Positions 8,128 through 15,984 of a stretch of DNA of 44,847 nt are shown piece after piece. The notes below the pieces were generated by a model. It was given only the letters and a program-made list of their open reading frames with translations. It searched no databases and was not told the DNA's origin. Source of the stretch: Eubacteriales bacterium (GTDB lineage Bacteria > Bacillota > Clostridia > Lachnospirales > Lachnospiraceae); assembly GCA_030524715.1 (NCBI GenBank), contig JAUNGB010000042.1, forward strand, positions 1 through 44,847. The letters are read 5' to 3'. The position numbers were made by a program, and so were the translations under genes. The first letter of the stretch is position 1. Each line of letters begins with the position of its first letter.

Positions 8128-8243
8128 TTTTTCATCCTCCTTTCTCCATCTATAATATAACACCAATTAGAGTTTATGACCAGTCTGCAAATTGTGAATT
8201 TTTTATGATGGATATTCATATAAATTTTATTATATGCACAGTC

Positions 8244-8430
8244 TTAATCCTTTTTATAAAACTGTGTTTCGTAGCCATCGGCTCTTAAAACCAGCCCTCC
8301 GCCCAGGGCGGCGTCCTTCCAATCTGCTCACAGATCGCGTCTAGGGAAGCATCCTTCCGGCACTCGATGATTAGTTCATCATGCACATGGGCGCAAATCC
8401 GGCAGTGCGACAGTGTCCGCATGGCATTTC
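8244..8430 (-). pseudogene. C-terminal fragment of a phage family-A DNA polymerase
   Basis: Minus-strand frame: NAMRTLSHCRICA, then the polymerase motif C HVHDELIIE, then DAICEQIGRTPPWAEG. One base is missing near 8290. The next frame continues LVLRADGYETQFYKKD and stops. This order (VHDE, TPPWAxGL, LRADGYE, KKD end) is the signature end of siphovirus-type DNA polymerases in clostridial prophages. The 5' nine-tenths of the gene are gone; the fragment starts inside the reading frame of the SymE-like gene. Confidence 0.7.
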
Positions 8431-8595
8431 TCTTGGAACAATCACCAGACGCCCCTCCTCACAAGTAACATTAATGGATGTCTTGCAGTCGAATCCAGCT
8501 TCACGGAGCCACTGCCCTTTCAACATAATGGCCGGTGTGGATTTATACTGATATCCGCTCTGCTCATAGACTTTCATATTTCTGAATTTTTTCAT
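8371..8595 (-). CDS. SymE-like toxin-family protein with replaced C-terminus
   Basis: 74 codons. The first about 55 residues match the SymE/AbrB-like pattern: LKVYEQSG-type start (MKVYEQSGYQYKS), PAIMLKGQWLREAGF, INVTCEEGRLVIVPRE. SymE proteins are SOS-linked small toxins with an AbrB-type fold. After VPRE the sequence belongs to the phage polymerase fragment read in another frame, so the natural end is lost. The ATG at 8595 has no ribosome site at the right distance. The GGAGG upstream serves another ATG (about 8609) that encodes six codons and stops over this ATG (ATGA), either a coupled leader or a decayed start. Activity uncertain. Confidence 0.55.
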   Translation of the reverse strand: MKKFRNMKVYEQSGYQYKSTPAIMLKGQWLREAGFDCKTSINVTCEEGRLVIVPREMPCGHCRTAGFAPMCMMN

Positions 8596-8643
8596 TGCCT
8601 TTTCATTGCCATAGATGTGCCTCCTTAAACCGTAAATGAATAT

Positions 8644-8727
8644 TTACTTTAGAAATGCCTTTGTCTTCCAGTCGTCGGCCGTCAGTCCAACGGCACCACC
8701 TCCCTTAAATCCGCCATAACGCAAAAA
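8644..8727 (-). pseudogene. Possible C-terminal remnant of an unidentified mobile-element protein
   Basis: An open frame without a start codon reads RYGGFKGGGAVGLTADDW then KTKAFLK and stops. It follows the rlmD terminator directly and precedes the SymE-like gene on the same strand. The composition looks coding, but I cannot name the family; it may be chance. Confidence 0.25.
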
Positions 8728-8760
8728 CAGCTGCCAATGCATTCACGCATCAGCAGCTGC
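8723..8760 (-). terminator. rlmD terminator
   Basis: On the minus strand, CAGCTGC ... GCAGCTG arms with an inner ATGC/GCAT pairing are followed by TTTTTGCG, 18 bases past the rlmD stop. It marks the border between the core genome and the prophage debris. Confidence 0.7.
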
Positions 8761-8778
8761 CGATTTAAGTTCTGTGTA

Positions 8779-10236
8779 TTATTTATTTGACTGTTTCTCC
8801 TGATCCTTGATCCTGTAATAGTCTTCCATATCCAGGGTCAGATCTACATGAGTGTCAGGCTTTGATTTCCGGTTGCTCTTCCGCACTAATTTCACGATAC
8901 TCTCCACATGCACCGTCTGCCCAAATTGGTCTAACGGGCAGATTTTTTCCAATTTATATCCATTATCGCACAAATACCGTAAATCTCTGGCAAGCGTCGC
9001 GCTGTCGCAGCTTACATAAACCACGCGTTTGGGCTGCATTTTTATGATTGTCTGAAGCAGCACTTCGTCGCAGCCTTTACGCGGCGGATCCACAACGATC
9101 ACGTCGGCATAAACGCCATTTTTCTCATATTCACGGGGCAGGACCTCTTCTGCTTTTCCTACAAAAAATTCCACATTTTCAATTCCGTTGATCCTGGCGT
9201 TTCTCCTTGCATCCTCGATCGCCTGGGGAACGATCTCCACTCCCCGGACATATTTTGCGTTCTTTGCCAAAAATAGCGAAATTGTTCCGATTCCGCAATA
9301 TAGATCCCAAACAGTTTCATTGCCCGTCAATCCTGCATACTCCAGGGCTTTTGCATACAATTTCTGTGTCTGCTGAGGATTTACCTGATAAAAGGAAAGC
9401 GGTGATATCTGATAGGATACCTCCCCAATCCTGTCCGTTATATATGTCTGCCCCCATAAAAGGCGAAGTTCATCTCCCAGTATCACATTATTTCTTTTCT
9501 GATTTACATTCAGGGTAATGCTTGTCATTCCCGGCAGTTCACGGAGACTCTTTACCAGCAGTTCCTCCTTTGGAAGCCTTTTTCCATTTACGATCAGACA
9601 GACCATAATTTCTCCGGTAAAAAATCCATACCTGATAAGAATATGGCGCACCAGCCCTCTGCCGGACGTTTCTTCGTACGGCTCCGCCCCGGAAGCCTCC
9701 ATGTATGATATCACCCTGTCCAGTACTTCTTTATTCCGGGGCACGCCTAATGCACAATCCCGGTTCTCAATGATCGTATGCGTGCGCCCTGCGTAAAAGC
9801 CTGTTATGATTTTGCCGTCCTTATTCCGCCCTACAGGGAACTGTGCCTTATTCCGGTAATGAAACGGCTCTTCCATACCTATGATCGGTTCCATGGGAAT
9901 TTCTGTAAATCCTCCGATTCGTTCCAGATGGTTCCGTACCTTGGTCTCTTTAAACTCCAGCTGCTTCTCGTAGACAAGCGCCTGAAGCTGACAGCCGCCG
10001 CACTGTCTGGCATAAGCACACCTTGGCTCTGTCCGGTATGGGGAGGGGTTCAAAATTTCCATAAGCCTGCCATAGCCGTAGTTCTTTTTTGCTTTCATGA
10101 TCTTTGCCCGGACTGTGTCTCCGATGACTGCGTCTTTCACAAAGACGGTGAAGCCATCGGCTTTCCCGATACCTTCACCGTCAATCCCGCAATCTTCTAT
10201 TTCTAACGTAACGATATCATTCTTACGATATTCCAT
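8779..10236 (-). CDS. rlmD: 23S rRNA (uracil-C5)-methyltransferase, RlmD/RumA family
   Basis: 485 residues from the ATG at 10236; an ATG at 10248 overlaps the upstream stop but sits one base after the AGGAG, too close. N-terminal TRAM domain (about 3-60, KNYGYGRL). The iron-sulfur cysteines are C73, C79, C82 and C161 (CAYARQCGGC, RDCALG). SAM-binding DLYCGIGTISL is about 311-321. VDPPRKGCD is 382-390 and the catalytic cysteine is in YVSCD (C410). These features define SAM-dependent m5U methyltransferases of 23S rRNA; whether it targets U1939, U747 or both (as RlmCD) is not decidable here. It ends a likely operon with yhaM and the HtrA-like gene. Confidence 0.9.
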   Translation of the reverse strand: MEYRKNDIVTLEIEDCGIDGEGIGKADGFTVFVKDAVIGDTVRAKIMKAKKNYGYGRLMEILNPSPYRTEPRCAYARQCGGCQLQALVYEKQLEFKETKVRNHLERIGGFTEIPMEPIIGMEEPFHYRNKAQFPVGRNKDGKIITGFYAGRTHTIIENRDCALGVPRNKEVLDRVISYMEASGAEPYEETSGRGLVRHILIRYGFFTGEIMVCLIVNGKRLPKEELLVKSLRELPGMTSITLNVNQKRNNVILGDELRLLWGQTYITDRIGEVSYQISPLSFYQVNPQQTQKLYAKALEYAGLTGNETVWDLYCGIGTISLFLAKNAKYVRGVEIVPQAIEDARRNARINGIENVEFFVGKAEEVLPREYEKNGVYADVIVVDPPRKGCDEVLLQTIIKMQPKRVVYVSCDSATLARDLRYLCDNGYKLEKICPLDQFGQTVHVESIVKLVRKSNRKSKPDTHVDLTLDMEDYYRIKDQEKQSNK

Positions 10237-10241
10237 AAAGA

Positions 10242-11189
10242 TTACCATTCTCCTGTTCTTCTTAAATTCGATTCAAATAAGCGATTATAGCCCAGCCACT
10301 CCTTTTTGCCTTTATCTGAGGCAAAAATTTCTGTAAGGGTCTCCATCCGGGCATCTGTGTTGTCCGCAAGATTCAGAGCAACGGCTTCTGCAAGAGCCGG
10401 CTTCTTCGGAGAGCCGTATTCAAGTTCTCCGTGATGAGCCAGAATACAGTGTACAAGCTGGTTCTCCAGTGTCTCCGGAAAATCCGGGATTTCTTTTGCC
10501 AGATCGTGCACCATCTGCGCCCCGATAATAATATGCCCTAATAACTGTCCCTCATCCGTATAATCATTCAGCGGAAAAGCAGACAGTTCTCTGGTCTTTC
10601 CCACGTCATGCAGCAGCGCCGCCGAAATCAGCAGATCTCTTTTCAGAAGGGGATACGCTCCCGCCATATAGTCGCAGAGCTTCGTCACGCTTAAGGTATG
10701 CTCCATCAGTCCTCCGATAAAACCATGATGTACTGTCTTGGCAGCGGAGTGCTCTTCAAACGACTTCAAAAATTCTTTATCATCGATAAACAGCTTTGTC
10801 AGCAGCATGGATAAATATGGATTTTTTACACTTCGTATCATTGTTACAAGCTGGCTGTACATGTCCTCCGTGCTGTTCTCGCTTACCGGAAGATAATCCG
10901 CCGGATCATATTCGCCCTCTCCTGCCTTGCGCGCACGCTTGATATTAAGCTGCAGCGCTCCGGCAAAGCTGGTCACATCCCCCATAACCTCCACATAATC
11001 CAAAGCCTCGAACTCGTCGATTCCCAGGGAGTTCGGGTCCCAGATTTTTCCGTCCAGTATACCAGTCTTGTCCTGGAGGATCACATTGTCGTAGGGCTTT
11101 CCGTTTTTGGTTACTGCGGATTGTCTCTGCTTGCACAGATAAATCCCATTGATTCTGTCTCCTTCATGTAATTCATTTAAATAACGCAT
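10242..11189 (-). CDS. yhaM: YhaM-family 3'-5' exoribonuclease
   Basis: 315 residues. An N-terminal OB-fold RNA-binding domain (about 10-88) is followed by a metal-dependent HD phosphohydrolase domain: HHGFIGGLMEH (H164), LLHDVGKT (H194-D195), a later HH pair in LAHHGELE and NLADNTDAR near the C-terminus. This OB-HD order and length match YhaM/CbfA-type exoribonucleases acting in RNA turnover in the cytoplasm. Its stop overlaps the first possible rlmD start, so the two are co-translated. Confidence 0.88.
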   Translation of the reverse strand: MRYLNELHEGDRINGIYLCKQRQSAVTKNGKPYDNVILQDKTGILDGKIWDPNSLGIDEFEALDYVEVMGDVTSFAGALQLNIKRARKAGEGEYDPADYLPVSENSTEDMYSQLVTMIRSVKNPYLSMLLTKLFIDDKEFLKSFEEHSAAKTVHHGFIGGLMEHTLSVTKLCDYMAGAYPLLKRDLLISAALLHDVGKTRELSAFPLNDYTDEGQLLGHIIIGAQMVHDLAKEIPDFPETLENQLVHCILAHHGELEYGSPKKPALAEAVALNLADNTDARMETLTEIFASDKGKKEWLGYNRLFESNLRRTGEW

Positions 11190-11255
11190 GATTTTCTGCC
11201 TTTCTATTTACTTTTTCTATCTCTCTTCCTGTCTCATATGCTCCATGCCAAATCT

Positions 11256-12551
11256 CTATCTCTCTTCTACCATCACACTAAAATGCATTTCCCCATAAAT
11301 GCCGTCCGCGCCGCGGCGGTAAAGGACAATTTTGGCCCGCTCTCCGGCGTTCATCTTCTGTAGCTTGACAGAATAGGACTGCATACTTCCTACCTCTTCC
11401 CCGTTCAGGCTTCCGATAATATCGCCGCTCTGTATTCCGGCAATCATGGCCGGGGAATCCGTTTCCACGTTATCCACATAAATCCCCTGGGGAACCTTCA
11501 GTGTCTCTGCCTGCTCTTTTGAAATGCTTGTTCCGTGGACGCCAAGATATTTAATGGCATCTCCGTTGGATAATATTTCGATCAGGGGTCTTAGCTGCGC
11601 AATGGAAACTGCACGGATAATATTGGAATCTGAATCTGTCTGCAGCATAAAACCGATCACATCGCCTGAAGTGTCCAAAAGTACGCCTGTCCCGTCCAGG
11701 CTGCCTTTCATATCTGTGGCAAGGATGTTATATTCCGCGTCAGCCACCGTGAATTTCCCTGATATGGAAGTCACCATGCCATAGACGACAGCGTCATAGT
11801 CTCCTGTAGGACTTCCGATGGCGATCACCGGCTTAGCCTGTAAAAGGCTGTAGGATTTGCTTAAACTTGCTACGGAGATTTCATTTTTTGTCTGCTCCGT
11901 CAGACGGGATGAGGGCACGCATACCACAGCTAAGCCTGTCTGCGTATCCTTTTTGCAAAGTTCGGCCTCTGCTACCGCCCCGTTGGAAAATGTCACCTGG
12001 ATCTGCTCGCCGCCTTCAAATCCCTTTGCGGTCGTCAATATATAAAAATCCGAATCGTTTTTCAGGAAAATAATGCCCTCTTCATTTCCTGAACTCAGAA
12101 TAGAATTGTCAAGAAGATCTGCGTCTTCCCGGATGCCTGATACCCGTACCAGCGCCTTGCGCGGTTCCTCTGATACCTCAAGCACCTCCTGGTAGATGTT
12201 TTCATAATACTCCAGAGGGGCCGGATATTCCATCTCTGTTTTTGTATCTGTCTGGGCTTCCTCTGAAGGCAGGGCTGTGGGAGCCGCAGCTTCTATACTT
12301 GCAGTCATCTGCTCAGGATCCGCAAGGCTGATGTCCGCTCTCTCTTCCGGGATCATGCCGATTTTTGCCTCGGCTATGGGCATTACTACGGCTATCGTCA
12401 CTGCTGCACAGCCTCCGAACAAAATACCTCCTGCCGCGATCGCCAAAACTTTTTTTGCAATTTCCGGCTTATCTACCGGTTTCCGTTTAATAGTTTCTTT
12501 TATGAAATGATAGTCATCTGCTTCCGGTCGTTTGTCCTTTCTATCTTTCAT
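11256..12551 (-). CDS. HtrA-like membrane protein with PDZ domain, protease triad apparently lost
   Basis: 431 residues: cytoplasmic N-terminus, one membrane segment (about 33-60), a linker, a trypsin-like double beta-barrel (about 115-330) and a C-terminal PDZ domain (about 335-428, GIYVDNVETDSPAMIAGIQ, IIGSLNGEEV). In active HtrA/DegP the catalytic sites read TNNHV, D..DLAV and GNSGGPL. Here the corresponding places read LTTAKGF, DTQTGLAVV and SLDGTGVLL, so His, Asp and Ser all seem replaced. The fold is retained (AIGSPTGDY, YGMVTSISG). I infer a non-proteolytic peptide-binding or scaffold role outside the membrane. Good ribosome site (AGGAG). Upstream gene of the yhaM-rlmD group. Confidence 0.75.
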   Translation of the reverse strand: MKDRKDKRPEADDYHFIKETIKRKPVDKPEIAKKVLAIAAGGILFGGCAAVTIAVVMPIAEAKIGMIPEERADISLADPEQMTASIEAAAPTALPSEEAQTDTKTEMEYPAPLEYYENIYQEVLEVSEEPRKALVRVSGIREDADLLDNSILSSGNEEGIIFLKNDSDFYILTTAKGFEGGEQIQVTFSNGAVAEAELCKKDTQTGLAVVCVPSSRLTEQTKNEISVASLSKSYSLLQAKPVIAIGSPTGDYDAVVYGMVTSISGKFTVADAEYNILATDMKGSLDGTGVLLDTSGDVIGFMLQTDSDSNIIRAVSIAQLRPLIEILSNGDAIKYLGVHGTSISKEQAETLKVPQGIYVDNVETDSPAMIAGIQSGDIIGSLNGEEVGSMQSYSVKLQKMNAGERAKIVLYRRGADGIYGEMHFSVMVEER

Positions 12552-12634
12552 GGTATTTCTCCTAAAACTGATAATTCTGTTTTGTATTTTATCAAATAGT
12601 TATGAACTTTTTATGAATAAATGGTACATTTTCC

Positions 12635-12663
12635 TTTTCATTATAGCGGAAATCATGTAAAAT
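12635..12663 (+). promoter_or_regulatory. Sigma-A promoter ahead of the candidate RNA and mutS2
   Basis: TTTTCA, a 17-base spacer, TAAAAT. The predicted start (about 12670) falls at the base of the stem that opens the structured region, 158 bases before the mutS2 ATG. Confidence 0.55.
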
Positions 12664-12669
12664 AGAGTT

Positions 12670-12790
12670 GAACGCAGCCATCCCCGCAGCTTAATATTCT
12701 GCGCGCCTGAAGCAAGGGAATGCTTATTTATGTTCAGGGCTCGCCTCCTTTACGCCCTGCTTTTGCACAGGGACAGGATGGCTGTTGAAT
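12670..12790 (+). ncRNA. Candidate structured RNA or leader upstream of mutS2
   Basis: A 10-base closing stem (GCAGCCATCC 12674-12683 with GGATGGCTGT 12776-12785) encloses about 92 bases. Inside are CGCAG/CTGCG (12685-12703) and three pairings that cannot all coexist: CCTGAA/TTCAGG (12706-12738), CAGGGC/GCCCTG (12735-12759) and CCCTG/CAGGG (12755-12772). The loop of the middle one contains CCTCCTT, complementary to a Shine-Dalgarno sequence. No coding frame fits and no T-run follows. I could not match 6S, SRP RNA or a known riboswitch. It may be the mutS2 leader or a small RNA. Confidence 0.45.
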
Positions 12791-12827
12791 AAATATACGA
12801 ATTAATACACAAATATTAGGAGATTTT

Positions 12828-15209
12828 ATGAACCAGAAAGCATACAAGGCATTAGAATATTTTAAAATCATAGAACAACTTACAGAAAAGGCCTCTTCTT
12901 CCATGGGGAAGGAGCTTTGCCGTCAGCTTACGCCTTCTGTTGATATAGAAGAGATCCGTCTGATGCAGACACAGACCGGTGATGCGCTGACCCGCCTTTT
13001 CCAGAAGGGCGCTGTTTCCTTTGGAAGCGTAAAGGATGTGCGCGGCTCCTTAAAGCGTCTGGAGATCGGCAGTACCCTGGGTATTCCGGAGATTCTTTCT
13101 ATCTGCGGGCTTTTGGAAAATACCAACCGTGTGAAGGCATATTCCCGCAGCGACAGAAGCGATACTCTTCCGGATTCCCTGGACGGGATGTTTGCGGCTC
13201 TGACTCCCCTGACTCCGCTGACCACGGAAATCCGCCGCTGCATTCTCTCCGAGGACGAGATCAGCGATGATGCTTCCGCCGCACTGCGCCAGATCCGCCG
13301 GGGCATGAAGCTTGCCAATGACCGCATCCATACGCAGCTTGCCGGGCTGGTAAACGGAAGCGCGCGTAATTACCTGCAGGATTCCGTCATCACCATGCGC
13401 AATGGAAGATATTGTATTCCGGTGAAAGCAGAATATAAGGGGCAGGTTCCCGGTATGATCCACGACCAGTCATCTACCGGTTCCACGCTGTTTATAGAGC
13501 CAATGGCTATTGTCAAATTGAATAATGATATCCGTGAGCTGGAACTTCAGGAACAGAAAGAAATCGAGGTCATCCTGGCGGGCTTAAGCCAGCAGATCGC
13601 GCTGGAATTGGAAGCCATCCATACGGATCTTGCTATTATGGTGCAGCTTGACTTTATCTTTGCCAGAGCTTCTCTTGCCATGGATATGAATGCCAGCGCA
13701 CCGATCTTTAACGAAGAAGGACGCATTAATCTGAAAAAAGCACGCCATCCTCTGATCGACAGGAAGAAAGCGGTTCCCATTGACATTCGTCTGGGGGATG
13801 AGTTCGATCTGCTCGTTGTTACAGGGCCCAATACCGGAGGAAAGACCGTTTCCCTGAAAACCGTCGGGCTTCTCACTCTGATGGGACAGTCCGGGCTTCA
13901 CATTCCGGCCGGCGACCGTTCCGAGCTTGCGCTGTTCCATGAGGTCTATGCGGACATCGGGGACGAACAGAGCATCGAACAGTCGTTAAGTACCTTTTCC
14001 TCCCATATGACGAACGTTGTATCCTTCCTGAAAAAAGCGGATACGCATTCACTGGTGCTGTTTGACGAACTTGGCGCCGGAACGGATCCCACGGAAGGAG
14101 CCGCACTGGCGATTTCCATTCTTTCCAGCCTGCACGACCAGGGAATCCGCACCATGGCGACCACTCATTACAGCGAACTGAAGGTTTATGCTCTCTCCAC
14201 TCCCGGCGTGGAGAACGCCTGCTGCGAATTTGATGTGGAAACCCTGCGCCCTACCTACCGGCTTCTCATCGGAGTCCCGGGCAAAAGTAACGCGTTCGCC
14301 ATTTCTTCCAAGCTTGGCCTGCCCGACGCTATCATCGAAAAAGCAAAGGAACAGATCAGCGAGCAGGACGAATCCTTTGAGGATGTGCTTACTTCTCTGG
14401 AAAACAGCCGCGTTACCATTGAAAATGAACGGCTGGAGATTGAACGCTACAAAAGGGAAATAGAAACATTAAAGCAGCAGCTTGAAGAAAAACAGGAGAA
14501 GCTTGAGGAACGAAAAGAACGGATCCTCCGGGAAGCCAATGAGGAAGCTCATGCGGTTCTTCGGGAGGCAAAGGAATACGCAGACCAGACTATGAAGATG
14601 TTCCACAAATTCCAGAAGGACCATGTGGACGTCGCCGCCATGGAAAAGGAACGCCAGAATCTCCGCCAGCGTATGTCCAAGGCAGAGAAGAATATTGCCA
14701 TGAAACCCGATGCCAAAAAGCCCAAAAAAGAGCTGACTGCCAAGGATCTTCGTCTTGGAGACTCCGTCAGGGTCCTCAGCATGAACCTGAAGGGTACCGT
14801 CAGCAGCCATCCTGACTCCAAAGGATATTTGTTTGTCCAGATGGGAATTATCCGGTCCAAGGTTCACCTTTCTGACCTGGAGCTTCTGGACGAGCCGGTG
14901 ATCACTGCCTCCACCCTGCAGAAAACAGGCGCCGGAAAGATCCGCATGTCCAAATCCGCAAGCATATCCACAGAGATCAACCTTCTTGGAAAAACTGTTG
15001 ACGAGGCTATTGCAGAGCTCGACAAATATCTGGACGACGCTTATATCGCCCATGTAAAAAGTGTCCGCATTGTCCACGGCAAGGGAACCGGGGCGCTGCG
15101 CAAGGGTGTGCATAATTACCTGAAACGCCAGAAGCACGTGGATTCCTTCCGTCTTGGAGAATTTGGAGAGGGGGATGCAGGCGTTACAATCGTAACCTTT
15201 AAGAAATAG
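12828..15209 (+). CDS. mutS2: MutS2 ATPase with Smr domain
   Basis: 793 residues, the normal MutS2 length. The MutS-type core and clamp regions are followed by Walker A GPNTGGKT (about 332-339), Walker B LVLFDELGAGTDP (about 410-422) and a long charged coiled coil (about 515-600). The C-terminal Smr domain (about 715-793) has HGKGTGALR. The usual Smr LDLRG strand reads INLLG, lacking the Asp and Arg. MutS2 restrains recombination and, in Bacillus, splits collided ribosomes. It lacks MutS mismatch-recognition domain I. The ATG follows TAGGAG. It stands alone with its own promoter. Confidence 0.93.
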   Translation: MNQKAYKALEYFKIIEQLTEKASSSMGKELCRQLTPSVDIEEIRLMQTQTGDALTRLFQKGAVSFGSVKDVRGSLKRLEIGSTLGIPEILSICGLLENTNRVKAYSRSDRSDTLPDSLDGMFAALTPLTPLTTEIRRCILSEDEISDDASAALRQIRRGMKLANDRIHTQLAGLVNGSARNYLQDSVITMRNGRYCIPVKAEYKGQVPGMIHDQSSTGSTLFIEPMAIVKLNNDIRELELQEQKEIEVILAGLSQQIALELEAIHTDLAIMVQLDFIFARASLAMDMNASAPIFNEEGRINLKKARHPLIDRKKAVPIDIRLGDEFDLLVVTGPNTGGKTVSLKTVGLLTLMGQSGLHIPAGDRSELALFHEVYADIGDEQSIEQSLSTFSSHMTNVVSFLKKADTHSLVLFDELGAGTDPTEGAALAISILSSLHDQGIRTMATTHYSELKVYALSTPGVENACCEFDVETLRPTYRLLIGVPGKSNAFAISSKLGLPDAIIEKAKEQISEQDESFEDVLTSLENSRVTIENERLEIERYKREIETLKQQLEEKQEKLEERKERILREANEEAHAVLREAKEYADQTMKMFHKFQKDHVDVAAMEKERQNLRQRMSKAEKNIAMKPDAKKPKKELTAKDLRLGDSVRVLSMNLKGTVSSHPDSKGYLFVQMGIIRSKVHLSDLELLDEPVITASTLQKTGAGKIRMSKSASISTEINLLGKTVDEAIAELDKYLDDAYIAHVKSVRIVHGKGTGALRKGVHNYLKRQKHVDSFRLGEFGEGDAGVTIVTFKK

Positions 15210-15212
15210 AAG

Positions 15213-15238
15213 AAATCCGCGCAGCTTTAGATGCGCGG
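15213..15238. repeat. CCGCG hairpin repeat, copy 1
   Basis: AAATCCGCGCAGC followed by TTTAGATGCGCGG, in the mutS2/response-regulator gap. Arms CCGCGCA/TGCGCGG form a 7-base stem with an 8-base loop GCTTTAGA. The other copies (24771, 27503) are inverted relative to this one and have a G-T wobble where this copy has C-G, so the pairing is conserved. Confidence 0.65.
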
Positions 15239-15282
15239 TCCAGGAAACTTATATTATTAAAAACTTGTGAGGGGGCTAAACC

Positions 15283-15984
15283 ATGGCGGTAAAACAGAAA
15301 ATTTTAATCGTAGACGACGATAACAATATTGCAGAGCTGATTTCTCTGTATCTGACTAAAGAATGCTTTGAAACAAAAATCGTAAATGACGGGGAACAGG
15401 CCTTACGGGAATATAACCTGTTTCATCCTGATCTGGTCCTTCTGGACCTGATGCTACCGGGGATTGACGGTTATCAGGTCTGCCGGGAGATACGGCATCT
15501 CTCGGATACGCCGATCATCATGCTTTCGGCAAAGGGCGAAACCTTTGACAAGGTTCTCGGGCTGGAGCTGGGAGCAGATGATTATATTATCAAGCCCTTT
15601 GATTCCAAGGAGCTTGTTGCGCGGGTACGGGCCGTGCTGCGGCGTTTTAATGTAAAGCAGCCTGTTTCCGTTTCCAATGAAAAAAGCGTAAGCTATCCTG
15701 ACCTGACCATTAATCTGACAAACTATTCAGTCACTTATATGGGCAGACAGGTTGACATGCCTCCCAAGGAACTGGAGCTTTTGTATTTCCTCGCGTCATC
15801 TCCCAACCAGGTGTTCACCAGAGAGCAGCTTCTGGACCATATCTGGGGATATGAATATATCGGTGATACGCGGACAGTTGACGTACATATCAAACGCCTC
15901 CGGGAAAAGATCAAGGATCATCCTAACTGGAAGCTGTCTACCGTATGGGGCATCGGATACAAGTTCGAGGTGAAGAATGGATGA
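15283..15984 (+). CDS. OmpR/PhoB-family response regulator
   Basis: 233 residues. Receiver domain 5-122: acidic pocket DDD (11-13), phosphoacceptor D55 in LVLLDLMLPG, and the conserved Lys in DYIIKPF. The winged-helix DNA-binding domain (about 135-230) has the OmpR signature LELLYFLASSPNQVFTREQL and DTRTVDVHIKRLREK. The ATG follows GAGGGGG. Its stop overlaps the histidine kinase start by 4 bases (ATGA), a translationally coupled two-component pair. Target genes are not visible. Confidence 0.92.
   Translation: MAVKQKILIVDDDNNIAELISLYLTKECFETKIVNDGEQALREYNLFHPDLVLLDLMLPGIDGYQVCREIRHLSDTPIIMLSAKGETFDKVLGLELGADDYIIKPFDSKELVARVRAVLRRFNVKQPVSVSNEKSVSYPDLTINLTNYSVTYMGRQVDMPPKELELLYFLASSPNQVFTREQLLDHIWGYEYIGDTRTVDVHIKRLREKIKDHPNWKLSTVWGIGYKFEVKNG

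Noticed and set aside
1-8778. CRISPR array
   Set aside because: The only short periodic repeat (1121-1200) has 20-base units without spacers of spacer-like length, and no cas gene is near.
12670-12790. 6S RNA or SRP RNA for the structure ahead of mutS2
   Set aside because: Too short for 6S, no central open bubble, and the SRP GGAAGGAAGC-type loop is absent.
14469-15137. 222-codon minus-strand frame
   Set aside because: Antisense to the mutS2 coiled-coil and Smr region, with no start signal.
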